In this document: positions 11,631-22,507 of the stretch, piece by piece
Numbering within the stretch: position 1 is the first letter of the stretch
Layout of the letters: each line of letters begins with the position of its first letter
Source: Amphirosellinia nigrospora
Lineage: Eukaryota; Ascomycota; Sordariomycetes; Xylariales; Xylariaceae
Length of the DNA: 64,000 bases
Assembly: GCA_004123355.1 (NCBI GenBank)
Contig: SCHM01000006.1
Span: forward strand, 434,001 to 498,000
Direction: 5' to 3'
Notes under the pieces: model-generated
Database searches by the model: none
What the model saw: the letters and a program-made list of their open reading frames with translations, nothing else
What the model was told of the DNA's origin: nothing
Position numbers and translations under genes: made by a program

Positions 11631-12390
11631 ATGTCGTTTGACAGCTCGGCACTGAGTAAGTACGTGACGCTCGTCTCGGGCGATGGCTTCGAGTTCGTCG
11701 TGCTGCGTGAAGCCGTCCTGATCAGCTCGACCATCAAGGCATGTTGGACCCAAAGAGTGAGTGCGCATAAACTTTTGCCAACAAACAAAACAAAACAAAC
11801 AAACGCTCGTCACATTCACATTGTTGGGAGATTTCTTTGTCTGTCTGACCACCCGTTTCAACACAGGTCAGTTTGCCGAGTCTCGTACCGGTCGTTGTGT
11901 CTTCGAGGAGATCAAGTAAGTCCCGTCCCGTCCCGTCTTGCCATATTTTGCCTTCGTTACCCGAATGCAAGCAAGCCAGCCTGAATGATGATCACACAAT
12001 TATTTCGCTGTGTTCTTACTGATGGACCGATATCATGTCTGGTCCGAATGACATCCACTACACTTGATCTGACTCTTTATCACGTCACACGATTGCCTTC
12101 TTAGCAAACATAATCTCCGAGTGATGGAAGCTGACCGATCCTGTGTTCAGTGGCATGGTTCTTGAGAAAGTGGCCGAGTACTGCCAGTACTGGTACAAGT
12201 ACAAGGACACTGAAAATGTCCCCGACATGGACATTCCCGTGGAGCTATGCCTCGAACTCCTCCAGGCCGCCGACTTTCTGGGCTTAGACCGTAAGCTTTA
12301 CTCCTTCCCATTCTGCCTAGACGCATTCCTCTCCCTATGAGAAGTTTAGGTTGGGAGACACGGGACTAACGTGCTCAAAAAGGATCATGA
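11631..12390 (+). CDS. ELC1: Elongin C (Skp1/BTB-fold adaptor)
   Basis: Elongin C links substrate receptors to cullin E3 ligases. In fungi it is tied to degradation of stalled RNA polymerase II. Visible motifs: KYVTLVSGDGFEFVVLREAVLISSTIKAMLDPKS, shown here in two joined parts, FAESRTGRCVFEEI, then VLEKVAEYCQYWYKYKDTE and IPVELCLELLQAADFLGLD. Exons are 11631-11756, 11867-11915, 12151-12290, and probably a final 8-base exon at 12383-12390 that adds R-S-stop. One base is missing near 11736-11742 (AAGGC-ATG). With it restored, and with the terminal micro-exon, the CDS is exactly 108 codons. That supports the model but does not prove the last exon. Alternatively the third exon could read through to a stop at 12340. 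Confidence 0.85.
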
Positions 12391-12987
12391 TAATGACCTT
12401 TTGTTGTAAAGTAATTTCCCGTCAATCTGTTTGGCGTTCACGGAACTTGGAACCAACCTAGATATGAGTCTGATCGGCGGCGTTTGTGGGATGGTAATGA
12501 TAACGGCGGAGCCGGTATGACAATGCAAATTGGTAATGAGGCGGAGAGGTTTCTTCTACCTAGATGTGTTTGACAACGGCTATCTGCCGTGCCTCCACGT
12601 CGTACGTGAATCAACACGGTAATCCTTGGCTCGACTTGGGCTAGATTATTCTCGCTGCTTTCTTGCTTTATTCTCTGCACCCCATCTTAGCATATGCGTT
12701 CAACTCCTCGCTCTCCTTGGGTTGAACGTCTAATACCGATGGAAGATGAACAGTTCCAATATCCCCCGTCACTCTGCGTGACTTGTGTTTTCTCCGTTGA
12801 GATCATGCTTTTTAGGAGGGGAGACATTCTCGTAAATCTAATGATTGAGATTACTCTGTTTGACGAGTACCCGAGGTCCCGTGAGCTACATAGTGATACC
12901 TAGTAATACAACAGCCCCTCAATCAATTCGTAGATGTCGCACAAACCATTATAATCCATACAAACACTCACGGCACATCATCGTGAC
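12391..12987. other. Convergent spacer ELC1 / DBR1
   Basis: Lies between the 3' ends of elongin C and DBR1. No frame in it resembles a protein, and I see no repeat or RNA feature. Confidence 0.45.
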
Positions 12988-14878
12988 TCATTGTCTAATG
13001 CCGGCCACCACGGCCCCTTCCCCTCCCTCCTCTCCCACGCCCTCCGCGCCCTCCACGCCCTCCGCCCCCCTTCCCCCTCTTCCTCCCCGTCCCTGATGCC
13101 CTCCACCGTAGTGCTGCTGGATCGAGCGTAGCGGGACAGATATCATGTTCCTCGCCACTCTTTCTTCAGGACTCGCGTCCCACAGATCAGGCACGCCAAT
13201 GAGTTCGCAGAACGCCGTAGTCTGGGGGTTGGTGTACTCGACCGGTTGCTCCGCCACAATCTCGGGCATGCCCTTCTTGTAAGGCGGGCCGTGATCTGGA
13301 AATTGTCCGGCACGGCCAGCTTGCCCGGGCTCACGACGTTCTCGTGAACCCAGGCGCGCTCCACGTCGATGAGACGCGTGTACTCCTCCTCCCGAGGTCT
13401 GGGGCGGTGCCGCCTCGGGGTCGTTTATCGTCAGATCTCGCGCGAATACGCGCGTGATGGCGAGCCATTCGGGGTCATACTGGAGCGAGTACCGATGCTT
13501 TGCGTTCTTTTCGGGCCGGTGCCGTCTCAGCTGTTTGGTGTCGACGGGCAGTAGACTGCAGAGTTGGATGAACTTGCGGCCGGGGAGGCATTTGTCGAGC
13601 GCTAGGAACCGAGTAGTAGTGTTTTTTATGCTTGCGGGCACTGGCTGGCCCGGCTGTAGCTGTGCTCCCTGTGTTGCGGGTGGAGGGGCCGCGAATGATG
13701 CGGGAAGTTGGGCACGTAGTTCGTCTGTGACTCCTGATGTGTTTGGCTCTACTATTGGTTGTTCTGGCTCGGTATTATGAGTGCCTTGAATAGGAACCCC
13801 GTCGTCCTCTTCATTGAGGTCAATCATCTGGGTTTCCGGTCACTTGCTCGGGATTACGAGTACCTTCAGTAGGCACCCCGTCACCCTCTTCATCCAGGTC
13901 AATCTCATCTGGGTTTCCAATCGCTTTCTCGGGATTATTCGCGTCTCCAGCAACCATCCCGACATCTTCGTCGTCGAGCTCAATTTCATCTGGGTTTCCG
14001 ATCGGTTGTTCGGGTTCCGAGGTCAAGGCGGGTGTGTCTCCCGGGCTAATCTCGGCTAGTGTTGATTCGGCTTCAAGCCGTTTAAATGTTTGATAGCGGT
14101 GTATTTGCAATGCAGATGTGCTGAAAACCAATATGCTGGCCTCAGTCGATCCAGGACATAGCCGGCGGCTGGGTTTCCCAACTTGCCATCACGGCTCTCC
14201 TTTTTAAAATCGGGCTTCATCTTCCATAGCGCATTAGAATTCCCGTGGGTCTCGATGGCCCGTGGCCAATCGTGGCTCAGGCCGACATCGACCTGCTCCC
14301 TCAGCAACAATAGCTTTCGCACATCTATCTCGCGTACGTGATAAAAGCTCGAGATATCATCCCGGCTGAACGGGAGCCGCTCGTAGTGCGTCTTGCGATA
14401 ATCAAATCCCTTCCAGATACCGCTCATTCCAGCGATTCGCAAGGGCCCGAAGCGTAGAACATTGGCGAAGCCGAGGTAATACATATTCGGCGCGACCCAG
14501 CCACCGTAGTGTAGCTCCCGGAGGTGGGAGATGGCCTCATGGTTTCCGCCGATGAAGATAGTCAGATACGGCGCCTTCTTCTCGCCATTGTAGTAGGACA
14601 CAAAGTCCCCCAGCTCTCTGTACTTGGCCGGCACCGACATGACGGTGAGGTCGGCGGCGTTGCGCACTGCCTGAAAATCGCCGCCGATGATCAGCAGGTC
14701 TACGCCGTCCCATCCTCGCGCCTGACTCGCTTTGGCGACGGAGGCGTAAATGGCGTCGAGCGTTCCATGTCCCTATTTATGTTGTGAGTAAGCAGTCATC
14801 ATGTCTTTATTGGATGATGTGGTGCCCTACACAGCCCTCGACAGCGACGCGGACGGCGTTCTTCTCCAACATCTCCAT
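12988..14878 (-). CDS. DBR1: RNA lariat debranching enzyme
   Basis: Metallophosphoesterase that cleaves the 2'-5' bond of excised intron lariats. Order of motifs: VAVEGC joined to GHGTLDAIY, GVDLLIIGGDFQAVRN, FIGGNHEA, GGWVAPNMYYLG, RIAGMSGIWKG, LSHDWPR, and YWFSAHLHCKY. A long acidic linker made of repeated GNPDEI-type units follows. The DBR1 C-terminal domain (FLALDKCLPGRKFIQ, YDPEWLAITRVF) and a Gly/Arg-rich tail come last. Exon 1 is 14831-14878 and exon 2 is 12988-14772. The frame changes four times, near 14080, 13826, 13388 and 13288. The shift at 13826 fits a 2-base loss when compared with sibling repeat units. The enzyme core up to the linker is uninterrupted. Start is the upstream ATG of MEMLEKNAVRVAVEG; the second Met is possible. 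Confidence 0.88.
13760..14015 (-). repeat. Imperfect ~80-base tandem repeat inside DBR1
   Basis: Three to four diverged copies of a unit of about 80 bases encode GNPDEIDLDEEGDGVP-like acidic segments in the DBR1 linker. On the plus strand each copy starts near TCATCTGGGTTTCC (about 13826, 13906 and 13989), with a weaker copy from about 13760. Expansion or contraction by replication slippage is expected. One 2-base difference between units shifts the reading frame. Confidence 0.75.
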
Positions 14879-16947
14879 CTCCTTCTTAGAGTGATTAGAT
14901 CTAAACCTTCGACCCGATGTAGGAGCACAGAGCGGTTTCAGTAAACTAAGTCTCCCTTTCAAATGGAAAAGGGTGAATGTCTGCCTGAACATCGCTTGGG
15001 AATGGATTATCATTCCGACTCTCTGCCATTGACAGTCTCGACCCCTTCACTGTTAGATGGTAGAGGTTATCCCTTAGCGCTCTTTCCCTGCTGAAATTTT
15101 AGTGGGCCTAGCGAATGCCCACGCCTGGGCCGCACCTCACCTACCGAATACTTCTCACAACCTTCTATGCGTTACATGATGTATTGCACTTCAACAGACA
15201 TCACTGGTAGCAGACTTTTGAAGAAATTTATCATATTTTTATCGACTCGGATTTGCACATCTGTTCTTTGGCCTTTCGAATAGACCCGCAGATTCACCAA
15301 ACCGGCTGCCACCCAGATACAAGCACTACGGGAAAGGCAAGATAGTAAACTCATCTATTTCAGTGTTCTCGGCCGGATGCAGGTCATAATGCACTATATT
15401 CATTGTATAAATATGATTGCCACGATAATGAAGCTGATACGTGTGAAGTGTGTATGTATTTGGGTGATCAGTCGGGTCGCTTGTTTCAATCGACGCGTCT
15501 CGACAGATATAGTATAGGCATTTCCATGTCGTCTAGAAGGCAAGTAGCCTGAAATTCGATTTCCCCATCATTGATTCATTTATTGTCATGAAAGATGCAA
15601 AGACAGCGCTCGTAGTTTTAAGCTAGTTCTGTTCTTCGAGCTCTCTCAGGAGCTTACTTATCAGCCAATGCCAACGGTCGCAACCATATTCACAAGGCAT
15701 AGATCGTTCATTGAGTATGGGGGCTCTGTTTAGTATTGCGATTTATTTGTTGACTTTAATCAACATAGTATTCTACGATACAGTGATCTGATACGGTGAT
15801 GGCACCACCATGGACTGAACCAGTAGCATGCTATATAGACACATGAACAGCAGCTAAAAATAACACTTTTCGATACACTTGACGCCAGTCTGTACACAAT
15901 GGAAGGGTCATCCCCAGTACAGTCTTATATATAACACACGACAGGATATTCGAGCCTCAAAAAATCACTCCAAAAAACAAAAGAAAAAAATGTGATAAAA
16001 TGCCTAGGTGGTAAATGAACATCAATATCATAACAAGCGTCGTGCCTATAACTCTAGAAAAGCCATCTCAAATCTTCTCGCGCAGCGTACAAAATATCGG
16101 CAAGAGGGTACAGGGTGTTCTCATATCCCGCAAAACGCCGATGCCTTCACACGTAAACAATGCCCCATAAACGCCTTGGCTGTTGCCAAAGCCGTATACT
16201 CTATATATAAGCATCCCCGCATCGGTAAGGGTTGAACTCAGGTAGTCTATAACGTGAGGAAAGTAGCGGGAATGACTGTAAGAAGGAGGGTCTAATGCCT
16301 CCTTATTCGAGAAAGGAAGGTGAGGTATCATCTCATAGTCCACATGTAATGGAGATGTGCACATGATGACAGGGTGGGAAGGTGTAGGTGTGTAGGTTGG
16401 TAGTGTAGCATTCTCCATATGTTGCATGTAGATCGAGGCAAGGTGTGAAAGGAGCAGGGGTTGAGAGTCGTTGAAAGGGAGGGGAAACACCATCATAATC
16501 TCATCGGGACGTAGAATAGGAACCCAAGTGAGCGTCTGCCTAATCCTAGCGGATCAAGATGGAGGGGGGAGGGTGGTATAGATCTTGTGATACCAGCCCG
16601 GACCAGGGGTTGAGGCTGCTGTGCTGAGAAAGGCGCAGGCAGCCGCGGCCATGGGACGTGGCCAACAATGGGCGATCAATATGGGGCCGTTCTTATTGTT
16701 GGTCCTGCATGCTTGTTGGTGCGACATGGCTGCTGAGATGGCGTGTGTCCGGATTGGAAGCCGACGCATGCTGTGGCGCACCGTTGGATAAATAGATTGG
16801 TAGAAGTAACAACTGATCCTGCATCCTGAACCTTGGGCCCGACAGCGTGGTAGCTTGCGCCGTGGAACGTAAATTCGGTGTGAATGGTCAAATGACCGCT
16901 TTGGATATTCTCACTCGTTCGACGGGGGAGCCATATAGTTTCTCCGC
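14879..16947. other. Intergenic, no gene recognised
   Basis: About 2 kb between the 5' end of DBR1 and the 3' end of the next minus-strand gene. The longest frame (16068-16496, minus) is 142 codons, has no domain I recognise, and no matching exons around it. It may be the 3' untranslated region of the coiled-coil gene or an unrecognised gene. Confidence 0.4.
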
Positions 16948-17889
16948 CTAAGCGATGCGTCTAGTGCGGTCAGGAAGGGGGTGAAGGACGTAGTCGCCGT
17001 GCTCACGATGACTGGTGCGTGATGAAGAGTTGGCTCCGTGTCTGCGGGAAGAAGACGCTGTTGATGACCTGTCTGCTGTGGTAAGACTGTAGGTGCCGGG
17101 TTGGCGTGGTGAGGCTAAGTTGCTAGCACTAGCTCTGGGCATCTTCTCGATGTACGGCTTGTTGTCGCTCGCGGATGGACTGGTTCGATGGCTAGTACGT
17201 TTCGAGGACACCGTGACCTCGGAGCTGCGTGAGCTCTTCGAAGCGTGTGAACCCCGAGTCTGGCTGATCGCGGTTGATGCGCTCCTTCATACGCGAGGCC
17301 ATATCCTCACTTTCTTTCTTTTCCCTGTGACCTCTGCTACTACTGAGCGCCATTGAATGCTCGCCGGAGCCACCGGAAACGACTGATGCACTCGCGAGTG
17401 TCTCACGGATTCGTAGAGATCATCGAGGCTTTGGTATTTGTCTTTCCAGTCAGCTAATTCAGTTTGCAGTTTTAGAATTTCGTTGTTCGCTATGTCAAGT
17501 GCGACGTCTTGTTTTTCCATGCGGTCATCCATACTCTCTACTTTGGCTTGCAATGTTTGGTTGCGCTCGATCGCATCCCGATAAAGTCCTTCTGTGTCCC
17601 GGTGCTTTCTGCGGGTCTCAGTCTGCTCGCTGTTCTTTTTCTGGTATTTGCCTCTCCAATAGTCGATGTCTTTAATTGCGTCGGTGAGCGCTTCACGGAG
17701 AGCGTCGACATTGTTGCTCTGGACATTGTAATCCCGGGCTGTAAATCTCTCGTCAAGACTACCACTTGAGCCAGTGTGGTCACTGGAAGACGAACCGACT
17801 CCCGAGTCGCGAGGATTGGGTTCGGGGTGCTTGAGGACGCCTCTTAGAGGCGGCGACGATGAGAATTTGACCCGGCGACTGTCGGACAT
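16948..17889 (-). CDS. Coiled-coil protein of unknown function
   Basis: Not recognised beyond its shape. From the Met of MSDSRRVKFSSSPPLRG it has a disordered Ser/Pro leader, then about 110 residues of heptad-rich coiled coil (from NNVDALREALTDAIKDIDYW to LADWKDKYQSLDDLYESV), then a short charged segment (EDMASRMKERINRDQPDSG) and a Ser/Arg-rich tail ending DRTRRIA. The coding run changes frame at least twice, near 17370 and 17230, and the segments between read as continuous hydrophilic sequence; I take these as sequence errors. The longer upstream frame to 18063 looks like 5' untranslated sequence. Architecture resembles the gene at 21872-22507, so the two may be paralogues. Structural or scaffold role is a guess. 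Confidence 0.6.
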
Positions 17890-20800
17890 GATGACAGGCT
17901 CTTTTCTGCCACTCACAATAGAGCTTGATGGTATTGGCCGATTGAGTTGCGTGGCCGCGAATAGGCAGCGAGGTACGACGATCGCCCTAACGACAAGTCG
18001 CGCAATATGTGGTGAATTGTTGAGCAAAAGTGAGAATGAGTCAAATAAGCAGTGACGAAACAAGAGGTAGAATATATAAGGACAGATATAGCCTCTGACA
18101 GAAATGAGCTAATTTAATCGCGATATAAATGGATCCTTGACCCGGGAGAAAATTTAAAGGGAAGTAAGAGCAGCACCGGAAAGAGTTTTATACAAAATCC
18201 TCGGTATTCAGTATGCGAAATGGGGGGGTCTACTATTTCATGGCGCAGTCGCTGCGCAAGGTACATTTTGCACGCGTGCAACATGGACAGAGAGCTGTGT
18301 CTCTGTGTGCGGTGGTACCTATACCCTGGGACGAGTACACACAAAACGAGGTTGGCTGCCTCGTCGCATCGAGTCATAACGTAGGCAGCGTCCAGGTAGC
18401 ATTCCTTCGCGCGATATGAGCCTCAAAGCATTCTAGGTCCAGCCCACCCGAAAAAAGAAAACTCGACAACAAAAAAAAAGGTGCGCCGTGGCGTGGGGAT
18501 TATCAAGCAAGGGTGTAGAGAGGTACTTGTCTTTACCCGGCTATTTCAGCTTACCTTTCGTTATCAAATGCCCTGATAAGATCCTTCTCTCTTGGGGCAT
18601 GCACATGCACCACGCAATGCGCAATAATAATGCAGGTGTGGGGGCATTGTAGTCGCGGCCAGGGCATAAGGGGCATAAGATTTCAGGCGCAAAAGTTTTC
18701 AGGCTCAGGTTCAGGTTCAGGTTCAGTGCTGGCGTTGGCACTGGCCCCCTCTTCCCTCCCTAACGACAACACGGAGATGGAGATAGACATGGAGTTGAAG
18801 TAGAGAGACAACCGGGAAAGCGCTGGAAAATTCCATAGTGGGCAGACTGCTGGCTTTGTGTATCCCTCCATGAACCGGCCCGGTCCATTCACTAGCTAGC
18901 ATTACACCGAAAATATTGAGAGGCCAAAGAAGGAGTGAGCCTTCTGGTGCGCCTAGGATTCGGCCCCAGCGTGGTTCGCGAACAGCCTTGGACGAGAGGA
19001 CGCGCAAGAGGTGCGACACTGATGCCCTCTCTCCGGGCCATTCAGAGCATCATGATCTGAACTGGCGGTGTACTTACTTGAGCCAATTCGGCCATTTCGC
19101 TCAGTTCCGAGGTCTCTGCGCGTCGCGCTCGCGACAGTCGTACATAGACATACGGATATGGGCCAGCCAGTATGCGCCATGACACCCTCGCGGCCAATAG
19201 AAGGGACTCCTCTATCACCCGAGAGCCCAGCCAGGTTGATTGCATGATGACTCACAGAAGACCTACATCGATAGTTGCGCACTCGATCCATGCAGCCTCT
19301 GCAGTAACATGACGTCTGTCGGAGGATCGATACATGGTGGTTTCGAGCAGCGGTTGTGACCTGTCGGGTTGTGTGTGTGTGTGTGTATGATGAGAGGGAG
19401 GCAGGCAGGCTACCTGGTCTACTGTAGGGCTGGAGTGGATTGTTTTCTTGCCGTTTCCCACATTACCCAGCGGAAGGACTAGGCAAACAGTGGGCAGCCC
19501 CCGCTCGTCTTCCCATCTAGAAGGTAGGCAGGCGTGAGGGGAGGGTTTTTCCACTTTCGCTCGCAGGTGATCGATCAGCCAACAGGCAACTACACCGACT
19601 CCCCACCTACCTCTTACAAGTAGATAGACACATGCAGATACCTAATTATCTACATGTAGGTAGGTAGCTTGCTCATAAACGAGCTCGGCGGCATCATTCT
19701 CTGGCAGCACAGAGCTTATGTCACTGGTTCGAGATTGCTTTGTCACCTTTTGCACTTTTGCGACACTTTCCATGGCCGTCCTGCTACCTAATCACTTACC
19801 CCGCTTGCTATACTTGCCTATCCTGGTAGGTCCTTAATTTATCACCACCTTATGTTTCTTGTTATATATTGTTTGCCACCTCATTGGAAATCCAATCAAA
19901 TCTGCTTCTAAATCTGCCTAGGCGGGTGCTCTCTGTGTGAACACCTTCAGGCTCGAAGGATCTGTTGGCCACCGTGATGGATACAATGGAATAAAAATTC
20001 CCTGTTTAGCTTTTACTAGCCTTGACGCTTGGTATATTCTGGATAAGATCTTGGCCCCTTGCTTCCCGTGAGATTTCCTAGTCTGACGCTACCCCTCCTC
20101 CCGGAGGCCGCCATCGTCGCCTATCGCGCTTGTCTGCGCCTACAAACATTATAGGCGACCGGGGATAAGGACGATACAGGCGCTTACAGGCTTGAGGTCG
20201 CGCCGTCACACACACACACATGGGCCCTGTGAGACTAGGCTAGCTGCACCCCAGATCTTACAGGATCGGAAGTGTCATGGATTGTTTCTGGCAAATTAAC
20301 GGTGTAACCGAGAATCTGCCTTCCATATTTGTGTTGCTTTAGTTACCTATCGCCTCTATATCCTCACCTGAGGCCAACAACATGGATGGACAGCCAACAT
20401 TTCAGAAGGATTCAAGCTTCGATAGGAGGGTATAGACGGTGGCTATTATACATAATCAGTATAAATCATGTACTATTTTAAGAACACCGGATATCATCAG
20501 GTTTCACACCGCGACCGCCAATCTCAAGTTGGTTGTCGTTAATACTGGCCTCGAAGCGGCCGTACCCGTTCATCGCCGGACACTAAGCTAAACCTTAAAG
20601 CTTAAACGTACTTTCGGGCGTAGGCGTAGTCACATTGAAAGCATCAACTTAACTCGCCGATTAACTCGATGATTCCTATGAAGAGAGTGCTAGAACTGCA
20701 CACGAACCAAGACGTATAACTCGAGTCTTGGTCGAGAAAAGTCAGGTGTATTTTAGAGAGCCACGATCTCTCCTATGTGCGCTATAGCGCGATGCGCTAG

Positions 20801-21871
20801 GCTAGATCACAGTATGCATTCACGCTATACCTACTGTTAGGAGCCGACATGCATAGCGGCAAGCCTGCAGTGATCCTACACACCTAGGTACCTATCCATG
20901 GTTCTGGCTACCTAATGGATCCGACCGTTAGACAAGCGGCCCTTGTGCGCTTAGACTATCATGGCAGTCGATCCATCGTTGCTTAACCTACTGCCGCAAA
21001 CACTACGACCATGTTGCTGATCTGGCAGAGCCCCGCGGCTTCCGACATTTTTTCGCCGCATCACATATGATTATTGATATGTATATTGGTCAGTGCAATC
21101 GTGCATACGGGTGTTGCAGATTCAGCCCTGGTGGCGACAACGACAACATAGGTAGCGCCTGAGAATGCATTTGGGCGTTGACCACGCACGTGGCAACGCA
21201 ACAAGCAGCCACCCATTCGACAACGTCATCTCCGTTTGCTTTTTATTTCCCGTTGTCTTTTGTATTAATGATTTTACACATTGCTTCGGCTGGCGTGTGG
21301 CCGTTTCTAATACAGTGGGTCAAGCGACCACCACCACGCGCTGAGCTATGTATAATTAATCGGGGTTCACATGATGGAGGGGTTCACTTAGAGGCTTCTC
21401 ACGCGCCCCAAAAGGGCAAGGGACCCGCTCATGCGATACGCTCGAATGAGTGACGAAATGCTGTGAATAGATTATGAACTGTTTCATTCTCTCTCTATGT
21501 TATAATGGGTATCTGATCATATTGGTGAGTTCGTTAAGTCATTAAGCGTATCGAGATTGACAGATGAAAATGAAAGGAAAAAGAATGACAAAGCTATCTA
21601 GTAACGCGAAAAGACATGCGGGGTATTCCAAAGATAAACTCCAAATCCAGTTCCCTAATACATCAATGTGAACATGCCATAATACAGAATTGTTCTCGAA
21701 TGGGAGAAAAAGCCGCACAACCCAAAGCGACGTATCTGTGGTCCTACAACGTTCTCCATCCTTGCACCCCGCAACTCGGGGAAAATGCAACCCAATAACG
21801 CCAGCCCCGCCGCGAAATAAAAAACTCCGAATGCAAATCCCCCACCCTATCCTACATCCCTAATCATGATA
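17890..21871. other. Long intergenic region with simple repeats
   Basis: Nearly 4 kb without a supportable gene. It holds a CAGGTT tandem run at about 18706-18726, a (GT)n run at about 19370-19387, a (CA)n run at about 20209-20220, and TAGG-rich tracts near 19650-19680 and 20881. Short frames such as 18953-19291 overlap each other on both strands and show no domain. The proximal part, 17890-18110, is the likely promoter of the coiled-coil gene. Confidence 0.45.
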
Positions 21872-22507
21872 TTAGGCGAAGTCATATCGACGCCGGAACG
21901 AAAAAGGTTCGCGACACTTGCGAAGTTGACGTTGCAGATCGCGCACCAGGCTCCAAGCTTCCCTCACCTCCTCGGTGCGGACGCCTAGGTCGTACTGGTC
22001 CTTCTTACGACTGTGATTCAGCCGCTCAATCTCATCTTGCTGGTTCGTGACGGTTTGCGTAAGCTCCCGGACTCGGATATCGGCCAGATCTTTATCTTTC
22101 TTGATGGCAAGCAGGTCGAGGTCCTTGCACTCGACCTCCGCTTTCAAAGCTGCCATCCTATGATGAAACTTGGCCACGTTCTCCTCGTCGCGCAAGTAGC
22201 GAGCCTTCAGTTCGTCGACTTCGTCTTGTAGGCCTCGGTTGCTACCTTCTAGACGGCATTTATCCTTGTAGATGGTGCGAAGGTCGGTCTTGAGTATTCG
22301 GTTCTCGCGTACCAGTGAATCGCTGGCAGAGCGAGCGCTTCGTTCTCGCTCAACCAAGCTATTCCATTCTTCCAACGATACGCAAGCACAGTTTTCAGGG
22401 CATCTTGGTCGACTAAGGCGTGGACGGTGATGGTGCGAGAATGATTGTGAACGCACGAAGCGAGGTTCGCCCGACGTAGAGATCTTGATGTAATCGTAGT
22501 CAGGCAT
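21872..22507 (-). CDS. Coiled-coil protein of unknown function
   Basis: Single uninterrupted frame of 211 codons from MPDYDYIKISTSGEPRF to RRRYDFA. The open frame extends upstream to 22765 but that part is hydrophobic and unlike the rest, so the internal ATG at 22507 is preferred. After a basic, His/Arg-rich leader with a CPENCAC cysteine cluster, about 140 residues form a nearly continuous coiled coil (VERERSARSASDSLVREN through VRDLQRQLRK). No catalytic motif. Plan and size resemble the coiled-coil gene 4 kb downstream on the same strand. Function is unknown; not a shadow, because the charge periodicity and start context are good. Confidence 0.65.
   Translation of the reverse strand: MPDYDYIKISTSGEPRFVRSQSFSHHHRPRLSRPRCPENCACVSLEEWNSLVERERSARSASDSLVRENRILKTDLRTIYKDKCRLEGSNRGLQDEVDELKARYLRDEENVAKFHHRMAALKAEVECKDLDLLAIKKDKDLADIRVRELTQTVTNQQDEIERLNHSRKKDQYDLGVRTEEVREAWSLVRDLQRQLRKCREPFSFRRRYDFA

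Noticed and set aside
2576-14878. Pseudogenisation of the housekeeping genes
   Set aside because: Breaks are nearly all one-base homopolymer changes, spread evenly over genes expected to be essential, with otherwise perfect motifs and splice sites; sequencing error is the simpler reading.
16068-16496. 142-codon minus-strand frame
   Set aside because: No recognisable motif and no supporting exons; could be untranslated sequence of the coiled-coil gene.
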